From NCBI GenBank assembly GCA_013399015.1, contig VWZX01006819.1:992001-1056000 (forward strand): DNA of 64,000 bases, written 5' to 3'. The notes beneath the pieces are model-generated. The model was given only the letters and a program-made list of their open reading frames with translations, was not told the DNA's origin and did no database searches. The DNA comes from Galbula dea. Its lineage: Eukaryota; Chordata; Aves; Piciformes; Galbulidae. The stretch's first letter is position 1, and each line of letters opens with the position of its first letter. The translations under genes and the position numbers were made by a program. This document shows positions 24,651 through 35,800 of this stretch, in pieces.

Positions 24651-25182
24651 ATTTACCTTGAGGCTTAACTAGGTCAACCTCTGGTACCTTAGTGGTACAA
24701 AATAACCAAACATACACTCTTTCTAAACAGCTGCTAGCTACATGTGCTTCACTTTGAGAAAATGACTGAACTGGACACAAAACTGTGAAGTCCTGAATAC
24801 AGGTGCCATGGATAAAAAAGTTTGCAGATTTTCTTTTCATTTTTCTTCTAGTGAGCTCTGATACTATTTCTAATCCATCTTTCCTCTTACCCAGAAAATG
24901 ATTCACTATAGAGATACACACACAAGTAACCAGAGTAATTAGCTTTAAAAACTGAACAGAAGTCCTGGAAACTGAGAGCTTTCATCTCTGTTTCACTGAA
25001 TCAAGACTTTTAGATAAGCAACCTTACATGGCTTTTAATTTTCTTTAGGCAATGCTTTTTCCTTTGCAAAGTTTTTCCTTGGACCACAAAGCTGCAGGGA
25101 AGCAGGCAAAGAATTGTGTGTGACTTCTTCTGAGTGATATTTTGAAAAGCCTCAGAGGCATTGCTAAGAAGGAAGGAAATAG

Positions 25183-25203
25183 CAAACAACAACAACAACA
25201 AAA
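25183..25203. repeat. (CAA)n microsatellite, short
   Basis: Five to six CAA units ending in A4. Too short to be highly variable. Confidence 0.6.
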
Positions 25204-25983
25204 GAATCTAACGTCATGATCTCCATCTGGAATGACATCCTCGATGTTAAGAAAAGGTCTCAGAAGTGTGGTTTTAAAGTCTCCTCATTTAGGAATGCCA
25301 CTGATAACTTCTCCTAAGGAGATGGTGCTGCACATCCAGCACTTCCCAGGTAGTCTGTGCACAAACCTTGCACCAATTGCAATTTGGTTTTGATACAAAA
25401 GATTTAATTAGGTAGACAGAAACTATGGTGTGTCCATGAATAAATCTTTGTAATAGTGACTTTACATTGATCTTTTTTACACAGGCAAGAAATCAAGTTA
25501 TGCTACAATGGTAGAAATCAAATTATAGTGGAAGTCTTGGAGAATTCATCAGTGGCTAAGATTGATTTTTTTTAAAAGTAGATCTCTAAGGCATGAGTTT
25601 GTGCATCTTAGTTCAAACTAGTCATCAAAGACATGGGAGAAATCATTCTGATTTCTTTCTCTCCCCCCCGCCTCCTCCCCACTCTTTCCCCCAAGAAATG
25701 ATGGAATTCATGGAGCTCCTACTTCAAGAATACTGTGATGTTATTACTGAAGTCAAAACAGTTTGCATTTTTCTATCCTAGTGCACTTAGCTGCCTGGAT
25801 GTGGTTTTTGTTGTCTCATTTTTTGTCATCTCCTTCCTTTTATTTAAATCTTGCAGCCCTTCACCTCGCAAGGACAGAAAAGAGATTACCAGGTCTACTG
25901 TACCCTCCAACTCACAGAACTCTGTAGATATGCATCATTGTTAATAAAATCCTTATTGTTTTCTGCCACAATAGTAAACAAGT

Positions 25984-26023
25984 AGGGGCAGAAGGTAGCA
26001 GAAAGGGGCAGAAGGGTTAGAAA
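25984..26023. repeat. Two-copy 20 bp tandem repeat
   Basis: aggggcagaaggtagcagaa is followed directly by a copy with a few substitutions (aggggcagaagggttagaaa). Confidence 0.55.
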
Positions 26024-26362
26024 TACACAGCAAGAGCTAAAGGGACACAATTTTCTCAGAAAATAAAAGGTGCAGCTCCGTGTGATCTCTCAGTTCCTCC
26101 TGCCGTCACCACAAGCTGACCTCTGAGCTTCTTTTTCATTGTGAATATGCCCCGGCTAGGTCAATGTTATACTTTCTCCTGTCTGCAGGTCTCCCGCTGA
26201 AAGATGAGCTGGAAAGGCCACTCAAACCACTAGGAATATTCTCTAAAACAACTGAAACTAAAATGTGGGTTCGAAAGCAGATGACCCAGTTCTCACCTCA
26301 AGGTTTGCCTGCAGCTAGATAAAGATTACAGAGGGTTCACAAATGCTTTTCTCTTTCTCATC

Positions 26363-26398
26363 CTTGGTAAATTGGTAAAACCTGGTAATTGGTAAAAT
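26363..26398. repeat. Short tandem array of TTGGTAAA-like units
   Basis: Four imperfect copies of ggtaa(a) spaced 8-10 bases apart (ttggtaaattggtaaaacc then tggtaattggtaaaat). Confidence 0.5.
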
Positions 26399-28391
26399 CT
26401 TTTTTTCACCACTTATCAGTTTTGAAGTAAGGGAAAACAAAAACAAACCCAAACACTTCTCTTTACTATGCTATACAGAGGTTATAGGGAATTTGCTGCT
26501 GAGAGAAGAAAGGTATGATCTAGGCAGAATACACTGTGGACAGCCATAGCCTGCATGATCTGTGTCTAGAGGAGTCAACATTTCCACTTTTCTACCTCAT
26601 TCTTGCTAATCTTCATATGAAAAAATAAAATGAAAGTTTTATTTCCTCAAGTTGTTATTTCACTGTGAAGTCCGGAGAGACTTCAGGAAATATCTCAGAG
26701 CCCACATTACCAACTCTAGGTAATCTCTTTGCCTTTACTTCTCCTGGGTGTATGATCCTGCCTTCATCAGTTACCTTCACTGTCTGTGGTATTCCTTTTT
26801 GATGAGATAGAAGGACTCAAATGTTCTTTTTAAGCCTGAAAAGGAGCACTTGCCAAGTCCACTGGTTTTAATGGAACATGTGCTTGCAACTCTTTCTACT
26901 TGTCTGGCACGTGCTGGCACTGTTCAGCACAAAAGCAGTGTTTGCTCTGTGCCAAAACAAAATTAAGTGGTGTACTGGGATCTCACCCACGGCAAGGGAT
27001 TTATGGTCCAAGGCAATGTGCAAAGCCGGAATAAATGACAAAAGTGGAAAACTTCCAAAGCAAAGAGACCAGATAGCTAAGAAGTGAGGGAAGAGAAAGC
27101 ATGAGCTGGAAAAGGTTCAGGGGCCTACTGTGGGATGTTGGAACTGAATTGCCAATGCCTCACCTGGATTTCAGATTTTGCTGTCTTTGACTTAGCAAAC
27201 CTGTTTCTCCTCCACATTTTTCTATTCCTTATCCATTCCCCTAAAGGGGATGATGATTTTTTTAGCTATTAGGATAGGACAACTTGCTGAGAAACTCAGT
27301 CCTTTACACTTACCTCAGCATTGGCTTATTCAAAACAAAAACTATTCTTCAGGTCATGTCCCTTAACACATTCCACAGGAACAATCTGACAAACTGCACA
27401 TAATCATCCTCACTTGAGCTTGGGAAAGAGACCTGATAGCATGGAACCCTCGCTCCTTCTCCTGAAGTGTTTTCTGCATGGGTGGAATAGGATTCACATA
27501 AAAAGTTACTAATTTCCATGGGGAACAGGTTGGAGCCACTATACAAGCAATTAGCCACTGTAGTGACACAAGTTTGTATCTATGCTCTGTTACACACAAA
27601 CTATTTACAGATGGATGTGGTAGAGTTAATTGAATCAATTAGAGGAGTTTTTTCTTATTGTTCAGTTCATTTTCTACTGGAAAATAAAAACAACAGTAAG
27701 AGATAAGTAGAAGCAAAAAAGTACTTTTAAGAAACAGTTCCCAGTGCAGGGTAGGAGGAAATAACCTAGAGGAAAGTCATTTAATGATGTCTATCTACAG
27801 GAGTTTTCTATTGACAAATGTTAATTGACTACCCAGAAAAAGCTCTTTCAAATTGTTCCTTAACCTTAAAGAATTGCTTCAAAGGAAGCTAACTCAACAG
27901 GTCATGTTCATGTGTTTGCTTTCTATTTTATTCTTATTAACTTTGATATGCCTAGATACTCCACTTATTAGACTGTTTCTTACCATTTCTGTGCCACTCT
28001 CCCTCAGAAAAGTGAAGGTATTAAAATAGTTGTGTTTTATTTTTAGCAAGAGCTGGCAAGCTTTGATTTCTTTCTTTTCCTTCTGTCTTCTGAAGTAAAA
28101 AAATCTACTGCAAAAAGGAATTAGCTGTCTGCAAGGATCTGAGTTCCAGGGCCAGGGTGGGGAGCAAGTAGGTGTATGGATGCAGGGAAATAAGGTTGCC
28201 AAACACTGACATTCACTCCCTTCCTTCAGGGGAAGATGTGGTATGCTAAGAAGAGTTAAAGGAGAAATACTGTGGTTACCAAAAGAAAAGTTCTTTCATC
28301 AGACACATAGACAGAAAAGCTTGAGCGTTAGAAAGGGAGCAACTGAAATGTAACAAAAAGTTGTCTTGTAGTGGAGCATGGAAAAGATGAT

Positions 28392-28649
28392 AAAAGAATA
28401 GACTCTACATGTACTCTGAAGTACTAACTATACTCTAGAAAGTATTAACTTGCTCTAATTTATACTGAAATCTGAAAGAGAGCAAAGAAGGTATAACAAA
28501 AGAATAGACACTTCTGTGAAGTGTGAAAGTGCTCTATTTTACACTGAAACCTGAAAGAGAGCAAAAAAGAACAGATACTACACTCTAAAGTATTAACTAC
28601 AGTCTATAAAGTATTAACTTGCTCTAATCTACACTCAACCTGAAAGAGG
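28392..28649. repeat. Nested imperfect tandem repeat, three long units
   Basis: Units start at 28392, 28498 and 28565 with aaaagaatagac or aaaagaacagat. They end in a shared block (gctcta... tttaca/atctaca ... ctgaaagagagcaa). Unit lengths are about 106, 67 and 85 bases. Within the first and third units there is an inner 20 bp period built on tctaaagtattaact (four inner copies in all); the middle unit has lost it. Translation is not open in any frame, so it is a non-coding minisatellite. Confidence 0.8.
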
Positions 28650-30936
28650 AAGCGTTTAATACTTCACTAACTGCTTCAGAAATCTCTGTAAGATGAGGAA
28701 ACCCAAACCAGAGCAACCAGTGTCCTCCAGGAGTACTTCCATCAAGCAGGTGAAAGGCAGTCCCTTCAGAAAACATGCTTCTTACAGCAGAGGCATGGAG
28801 GTAAAGTGTGGAGAGCTTTGCAAGTGATGATGATGCTCTAACTTCTCTAGCTTACCATGAGCCATAGTTTCTTCATGCCCTGTATCCTGTATCAACCTTG
28901 TTCTCACAGAGATAAGTGATAATACAGAGAAGTAAAATTTTAGTCTGCTATTATCTTCTAGATTATATTATGAGGTCTAATGACTCCTGATTATGGACAA
29001 GAATGGGATAATGTGAACCTTCCACACTTTGGGTTTAAAATGAACCAGATTTCAACTAATCTTTATTTCATCACTTACTTATGTGGGTAGTACATAAGAC
29101 AAAAAAATCTCACATCACCTTCATTCAAGATGCTACTGAAGCTTTATACTTTCCTTACAGACACACTTTCTTTTGTGTACAAAACAAGAGTTACAGGCAG
29201 TAACTGCAATAAAAATGTCATCTTCTGTAAGAAGTTACAACATTTTGACTACCTGAAATACCAGCAGTTACTATTTTCAAAGTCACTGAAGTCCATAAAT
29301 ACTGTATAAGTTTTGTTATATATTTCCAAGATATTCAGTATTGATCAATTTTGTCACACTAATAACTCTGAAGACTAGAATCCTCTGTCCACATCTTATT
29401 TTTCTGCTTCTCCACCTCATAATGTAACTTTAAATGTTTCAAACAAAGTAGACCTAAAAATATATTCCTATTATACAGATATGTATGTGTAGCTGGCTGG
29501 CAGATGAGCCCAGAGGCTACATACCATACAGAAACCCATGGCAAAATCTCTGCCCCAAAACAGACTGTCTCACCTTATGGAAACTAACAGGCAGACAAAC
29601 TAAGGTTTAAGAAGTAAGGTTTAAGTGTGATGGAGAACCACATCTCAGTTTGGGAAGCAGCTGTGTTCCCAGAGCAGCAGCAAACAGTCAAGGGCCAATC
29701 TGCAGTCACACACTACCTTAAGAGAAGCCTGCTAAGGTCAGCACAGCTCACACCTAAGCACTTAGGCTGATTCAGCAGCACTCTGCTAACACATGCTCCA
29801 AACTAGAGTCCATCACCTAGAAGCCAGTGGAGAACTCAAATAGTTTTTAAAATAGGTTTACTAAATCAAATAATATGCAGTTATATTCTTGCTCTTGGTG
29901 CTGATACAACTGGCTCATAACCCAAAATGTATTAGGATCTCCTATACTCAGGAAAGATTAGAGCATTAAATATGGTGGGAAAACGTTATTCTCTTCAATT
30001 GCTTGCTTTCTCCATGGATGAATAGTTTTTGTCAGCCAGGTACCAAGAAGAAGAACCCACTGTGCTCCCTGTCTGATGACACTTACAGGGATAAATACAA
30101 TGTCTATATAACCAATCCCTCTGGTTTCTAATAGGCTGTGAAAATAAGAACACACTACCAGGAGGAGTGCTCTTGTGTTGTTTGCTTTTGCAGTGAACAG
30201 ATTTAACAGTCTCATCAAATCTGCCAACTACTAAAGGGAATGTTCCTGTCAAGGATTTGAGATACAAAGTCCTATAAAGATGACATCTTTATTCTGAGCT
30301 GAGGCTTCATTACAGCAGCTTCGTGAGAACTCTTTTGTGCAAATTAGCTCCTGTCAAACCAGATTCACCTTCATTAAATCACAATTCAGTGACAGCTCTT
30401 CTATATAGCTCCTAAGCAGATCAGTGTTCTCATGTGAAACGAAAACCCTAAGTTTTGGTTCACCTTTAGTTCTCTCTGCCATGTGATCTTGTATGCTAGT
30501 GACAAAATATTTGCAATGAACAGAAAGTGTTGAACTATTGTCAAAAATGGGTCAAAAGTAAAATACTAAACCCAGTTTAAGTATGTGTTATTAAGACAAA
30601 TATTAGAGTCCTATATGAATTAACTTCTGTTTTTTTCTGTAACATGAGTTCCCATAAAGATACTTTAGGCTCTAAAAATTCATTTTCCTTTTTTGTTCTG
30701 CAAGTTTGAACAGAGATGAAATGAAAGAAACATATCTTGGGGATGTCAGGAACTTATTTTAAATGCTGCTCTACCAATAGCTTAAGGGCAACTGCTTTTT
30801 AGGAAGCCTAGAAAAAGATTTTTTTTTTTTTATTCACTACAATATGAACTTTTCAATAAGCTTACTACTCTTTTGCAAGCAGTAGGTGAACCTGCCCCCT
30901 AATTTCAGTGCCTTTCTTTTTTTTTTTTTAATCTCT
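28650..30936. other. Unique non-coding sequence
   Basis: AT-rich, with T runs near 30819 and 30919. No gene or repeat family recognised. Confidence 0.5.
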
Positions 30937-30945
30937 AAGAAAAAG
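30937..30945. repeat. Possible left target duplication of the GC-rich insert
   Basis: AAGAAAAAG here matches AAGAAAAAG at 31389-31397 exactly. It is A-rich, so the match is weak evidence by itself. Confidence 0.3.
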
Positions 30946-31388
30946 CCCTTCTCCGTACCCTAGGCACCCTGGGCACTTCTAGCCAGTATGGCAGCCCCAT
31001 CTGCCCTGGCACTCCCAGTTCCAGTTCTCCTCCTGCCTCCTCAGCCCCTCTAGCACTCATGTCTGTCCTCAGGTCTTGACATCTTCCTCAGCACTGATAT
31101 TGGTATGGAGGAGGACACCCCCTCAGGCATGGACATCTCCCTCAGCACTGATGTCAACATGGAAGAGGTCACCATCTAGGCATCAACATCACCTGCACAC
31201 TGATGTCCACACAAAGTAGGATACCCTCGTGGGTCCTGTCATCTCCCTGTGGACCAGTGGCACCAGCCCCACGACAGGACCAGATCACTCTGGCTGCCCA
31301 GAACACAGAAGCAAAGCTGGTGTTAACTTGCCCATTTTGGTCAAGGCACGTTTCAATAAAATAAAAATTAAAACAAAAGCAGTCAAGA
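30946..31388 (+). pseudogene. Candidate retrocopy: GC-rich insert with decayed 18-codon repeats and an A-rich tail
   Basis: About 440 bp that is clearly GC-richer than its AT-rich surroundings. It ends, in plus orientation, in AATAAA (31355-31360) followed by an A-rich stretch to about 31376. A 9 bp direct repeat flanks it. Inside is a 53-54 bp repeat (see separate entry). In the frame covering 31072-31179 the first two units read as similar 18-residue peptides, with cores DIFLSTD and DISLSTD, each followed by MEE. Later units are broken by indels and stops. This pattern fits a reverse-transcribed copy of a transcript 3' end with a short repetitive coding region, now dead. I do not recognise the parent. 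It could instead be an unrelated GC-rich minisatellite that happens to lie before an A-rich tract. Confidence 0.35.
31078..31290. repeat. Diverged 53-54 bp minisatellite, four units
   Basis: Units begin at 31078 (gacatcttcctcagcactga), 31132 (gacatctccctcagcactga), 31185 (aacatcacctgcacactgat) and 31238 (gtcatctccctgtggaccag). Spacings are 54, 53 and 53. The first two units are the most alike, and the third and fourth are strongly diverged. The unit length is a multiple of three in the best-preserved pair. Confidence 0.7.
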
Positions 31389-32387
31389 AAGAAAAAGATC
31401 CCATTTACTCATTTGTAAGTTCAGTAGATGTTAATCATAGTCTGAACTCTCTATCAGATTACTTGACGATTGTAAACACTAACTGATGTCTGAGTTATTT
31501 CTTGAGGCAGATCTGATTCATTTTCTAGGTGTGGTAGTAAAAATTTTGCTTTCAAATTTTCAAGAGAAACCAGAGCAGAAAATGAAAGCACAAGGAAAAA
31601 CTTATTATAAATTAATGAAGATAGGTTCATGTGACTGACATTGCTGCTGCTAGTTAGATAAAGGAATACTTCACCCTCCTCTTCCCCCTTGTAAGGACAA
31701 CTCCTAAAGTTTTTATATTTTTATGTGGAAAAGCAATCTTTTTCTTCACAAAGCTCAAGACACTTCATTAGGGTCATTTCAATAAAATTAAGTCTGGTTA
31801 GGACAAAGGAAGAATTCTTTTAATTCCTTTCTAGGGATAAATACACACTAATAAATGAGAACTAAGACAAACCCCTGATCTGACATCTGCTAATTAGTCA
31901 AGCTCTAGTACCACACAAATTGCAACTCTGGGGCAGTAACTTACCTTGTTCAACATCACATTTTCTCACCACTGCTTGTGAATAGCAAATCAAGCACTCA
32001 ACCCAGAAAGAAGTGTTTCCTTGGCAATATCCAAACTTACACTCTGCACAAAAAAAGGGCTCACAACTTTACCACATTTAATGCCAAAACTCTTCTCACC
32101 CTGTTGAACACAAAAGAATGCTTGTGGTGTTCCTTCCACTCCCTAGAGAGTTTGCAAGAGCTCAGCTAAAATAAGGAATTTATTTCCACTAGGTACAACA
32201 ACTTTGATTCCCACCAAAAGCAAAAGTATTGTACCTGTTAAAAGTCAAATTATACAAGGAAACATAAGGAGGTCTTCTGTAAACTAAAACTAGCTGCAAT
32301 AAACCAGAGTCCTTTTTAAATACTAAATATCTCCAGCATGCAGTGCTGTAGTGTTCATAGACCAGGGAGGAAAATAACCCAGCTGAA
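31389..32387. other. Unique non-coding sequence
   Basis: Begins with the possible right target duplication (31389-31397). Nothing else recognised. A minus-strand splice-donor-like site lies near 31939-31944. Confidence 0.5.
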
Positions 32388-32548
32388 AATACCTTGAAAG
32401 CCATCAAGCCCAATGGGCATTAACCCAGCACAGCCAAGCCCTCTGCTAAACCATGTCCCTCAGCTCCACATCTACATGTCTTTTGAGCCCCTGATTTTCC
32501 TAATATCCAGTCTTCCCTAATGGAACTTGAGGCCATTTCCTTGGACCA
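32388..32548 (-). mobile_element. CR1 LINE fragment, minus strand, internally deleted
   Basis: On the plus strand it shows the reversed CR1 3' UTR (gaaagccatcaagcccaat, aaaccatgtccctcagctcc, acatctacatgtcttttgag). It then jumps to the reversed ORF2 C-terminal block (cctaatatccagtcttccct, aacttgaggccatttcct). About 40-60 bases that normally lie between these (the 'cctgggcagcctgttccaat' part) are missing. The octamer tail itself is not recognisable. Confidence 0.82.
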
Positions 32549-32574
32549 CAATGCCCATTCCCTGTCCCCCTGTG

Positions 32575-32882
32575 AAGATAGGAGGTAGAGAAAATGAGGA
32601 ATGAAGTTGAACCCAGGAAGAAGGGAGGGATAGGAGGAGGATGTTTTAAGATTTGGATTTATTTCTCATTACCCTACTTTGGTCTGACTGGTTATAATTT
32701 ACATTTATTTCCCCAAGTTGAGCCTGTTTTGCCCATGATGGTAACTGATGAGAGAGGTCCCTTGCCCTTATCTCAACTCACAAGCCTTTTGTTGTATTTT
32801 CTCTCCCCTGGCCAGCAGAAGAATGCAGTGACAGAGCACCTTTGGTGGGCACCTAGCATCAGACCAGGGTCAATCCCCCACA
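32575..32882 (+). mobile_element. Endogenous retroviral LTR, 3' portion, plus strand
   Basis: Matches an avian LTR pattern that I recognise. It starts with aatgaagttgaacccaggaa and gaagggagggataggagg, then ttttaagatttggatttatt and cccaagttgagcctgttttg. A cttatctcaactcac stretch and ttggtgggcacctagcatc follow, and it ends cagggtcaatcccccaca. No canonical AATAAA is obvious. Only this 3' part is present, and the left edge meets CR1-derived sequence. The 105-codon frame at 32594-32911 is almost wholly inside it and is not a gene. Confidence 0.78.
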
Positions 32883-35800
32883 AGAGGCAAGCATGCAGCG
32901 AGCAAGGGTAACAAACCAAAGAGCTGGAAACTCCAAAGTACAACTATCTGTGACAGTTCCAGCACTAATTCAACTGCAAGCTTAGACACACAGAAAGCAA
33001 CTTTGCTCAAGAAGCTTTTCCACCTCTGCAGTGCACATAGATAGGCAGATCCCTGTCCTCTCTGCAGGGTTATATGAGCAGCAAGCAGTGTCTGAAGATT
33101 TCCATTGAAGATGAAGTGTTTACAGTTGTTTTCCTTGCCAGGAGCCCTTTCTTTCCTCTTCACAAGTTCTTCCAAAAAGCACTTGCTTTCTTTTTCTTTT
33201 ACATAGATTCTAAAACTTCTTAGCTGGGGAAAAGGAGAAATTTCTGGGGTGAAGGAGAAACTTCACTCCTTCCCTGATTGCAAGGAATTTCTGCTTACCA
33301 CAGCTTTCATTCTCTGCTGTCCACTGCTTAAAGCCATAAAAAGCCTTTTCTCTCACCACCACCCACCTCATTTGTTTTTTCCCTTCTTCCCCCTAGGCAA
33401 TGTACGTGATAGAGTGATTTTTATTATTAATATTTTTTTCCTTTTAAGGAGAGCCAAGTTATTAACACATTTTACTGCTCAGTTGGACTCCCAAGTAAGC
33501 TAGTTACAGCTTAGCACCAGGCTAATCAGGAGAGGAGTCAGGGTGTCCAGCAGAGAACCAACACAAGAATGAAAAATAGACCAAAAAATGAGGCTACAGC
33601 TGGGTAGTGTGAACAGAAAAACAGATTCTCCAACAGAGCAGCCTGGAGGAAAGCAAGAGCCTAATCACCAAGTCACCTAATCACTACAGACCAGCACAAA
33701 CATCTGGCATTTACAACCTTGGTACTATTCATTTATAGTTTCGTAATGGAAAAGAATTTTGTTAAAGTCAGAGATGTCTGGCTGGTGTGTAACCACAGAC
33801 AGTTGTTCCACATGCAGCCCAGCACCTTTTAATGTAGCATGGCCTTAAATTTTAAATGTGTTGGCTTGCAGCTGCTGCCTTTGCTCTAACACTGCTTTAG
33901 CTGAAGCACTCAAGCTAAAATATTTGAGTTTCCTCTCTGTAGTCTCAGTAGCAACACAGACACACCTCACCTTAAGGAGATGAGCACCCTTACTCTGGGA
34001 TCAACCAAGCTCAAAGAGTCAGAGCTTCGGAAGTCCAAGGAGAACAGAGAGTAAGCCAAAGCAGCAACAAAACCACATCAGGAGAGGAAAAGCCTGCAGC
34101 CACCAGGACAAGGACAAAGCACACAAGGGCTGGAGTGAAATCAGCTACAGACAAATAATATATACTCAGTATTGCCAATCATTCTGGAAAATGCCCAAAC
34201 TTTCCTTTGTTCCAAAGAAGGACAGGTCTGACATTGTCACAGTGAAGCAAAAGACAGCAAGGCTTCACGCAGCAGGTTGTGGAAGACCACGCATACAGGT
34301 CCACAGCAACACTGTGCTGCTGTAGGTTCTTAATATCTATGACAAGCAGATCCTCTAAAGCATTTGGTAGTGATTCACTTAATACCTTTGAGATCTGTGC
34401 AATGGATTACGAAATGTTGTGGTTTCTCTGGCGTGCAAGCACTAGAAAGCTCCTGCTTCGATTTTCTTCTAAATTGTGTAATCTTTAATTCCATCTAGCC
34501 CAGTTCCTTTCCCAACATCTTTCATGTGTTCTCAAAAAGAACTCTCAAACCCACTATGAATAATTCAGATAGTTCTCTATATTCCTCAGGTGAATTTTAT
34601 TAGACCTTGATACCTTGAAAACATTAGGTTTATTTAAGTGTGAGAGAACTTTGCCGTTTATGTTTTGTATTCTAGACAGTTCTGAGTTATGTATTTCTGG
34701 TGCTAATTGTGTCACTACATCATCTCAGTTAAGTTTTAATGAAGACAGACAAAACATCATTAGTGAGTCCTTTCCCTTGCCATTGCCTGCTAGTATTTTT
34801 TCCCTCTGGCTCCAATAATATACTTCTCTGATACAGTATTTCTCATTCCCAGTTAATCATACCAGTTATCATTTTTGTAGAGTATAGTATTTAGAGATAC
34901 TTTTGAAGTCAAAGAGAATTTGAATGACTGTAAAATGTACATTAGTATTACCTAGTCAAGTGACTGACAACATAAATAAGCAGATTATACTCTCCTGCAT
35001 CTATAAGCAAAAAGCAGTAAAAGAAAATTAATTATCATTTCCCCTCTATTTCTTTACCCAGTGGTAAAGGCATATGGGGTTCAGTGTGACATATTTCTTG
35101 TACAGCTTTAGAGCAATGAAGAAGCCTTAAGTCTACCATGTGTTTGTTGCTCTTTTGCTTTACCAGCTGCTGATCTTGATAGCAAAGCATCATCCCAGCT
35201 CTGGATTGCCTGCTGTCTCCAGTGTGCTTCTGTAGCAGCTAAGCTATCTCAGACTTTCACTTAGAAGAGGTGGAGAGAAGCAGTGGAGATTTCTATATCA
35301 ACTCTGCCTGTTTTTCAGTAGAAGCCATCAAAACATTTCTGCTGCTTGAAACACAAGTCAAAGCTAGACATTCAGCTACAGGTTGAATGAAGAAGGAACA
35401 GTAGAGCTCATGAAAATGAGAAACATTGTGAACCTCACTATTTCCTAAGCATTCCCATATGAAGACACATTCTTCATAGGAAGAAAGGACAGTGCTGTTT
35501 ATTCCTTTCCCTTGCTAGTTGTTGGGGGCAAGACACAGATAGTCAGAAATAAAGCTTTCAGAAGCAACTCTCAGTTGTGAATGCATAAGCTTTGGGTTGT
35601 ATCATGTCAGATTTCATTCTAAACCTTCTCTCCAAACCAGATATTTCTTTGTGCTGCCATCAGTTAACGTAGTGTTACTGTAAACACTAGTCAAGGGTTA
35701 AGCTCCTGATAGCATAGGGTCTTTCTTCAAGCTTCTTTCTGTACCTTACTAACCACAGTGGAATCGCAAATTGATGTTAGAAATATCAGTATCAGAAATA

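Larger units (their letters stand above)
24651..28391. other. Unique non-coding sequence with minor simple repeats
   Basis: Holds (CAA)n at 25183-25203, a 20 bp two-copy repeat at 25984-26023 and a short ttggtaaa stutter at 26363-26398. No gene recognised. Confidence 0.55.

Noticed and set aside
24484..24921. 145-codon frame on the minus strand, one of the longest
   Set aside because: Its C-terminal part is the reverse complement of an LTR, its length is near the chance maximum, and there are no domains.
26262..26285. gtgggttcgaaagc resembling a tRNA B box
   Set aside because: No matching A box, acceptor stem or anticodon arm fits around it.
27311..27425. Strong minus-strand donor (GAG/GTAAGTG) with an open segment upstream
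   Set aside because: The best frame stops before the donor, so it does not make a coding exon. Chance cannot be excluded.
31939..31990. Minus-strand CAAG/GTAAGTT donor
   Set aside because: The nearest acceptors give a segment of only about 27-30 bases with no convincing frame.
32594..32911. 105-codon frame on the plus strand
   Set aside because: Nearly all of it is LTR 3' sequence.
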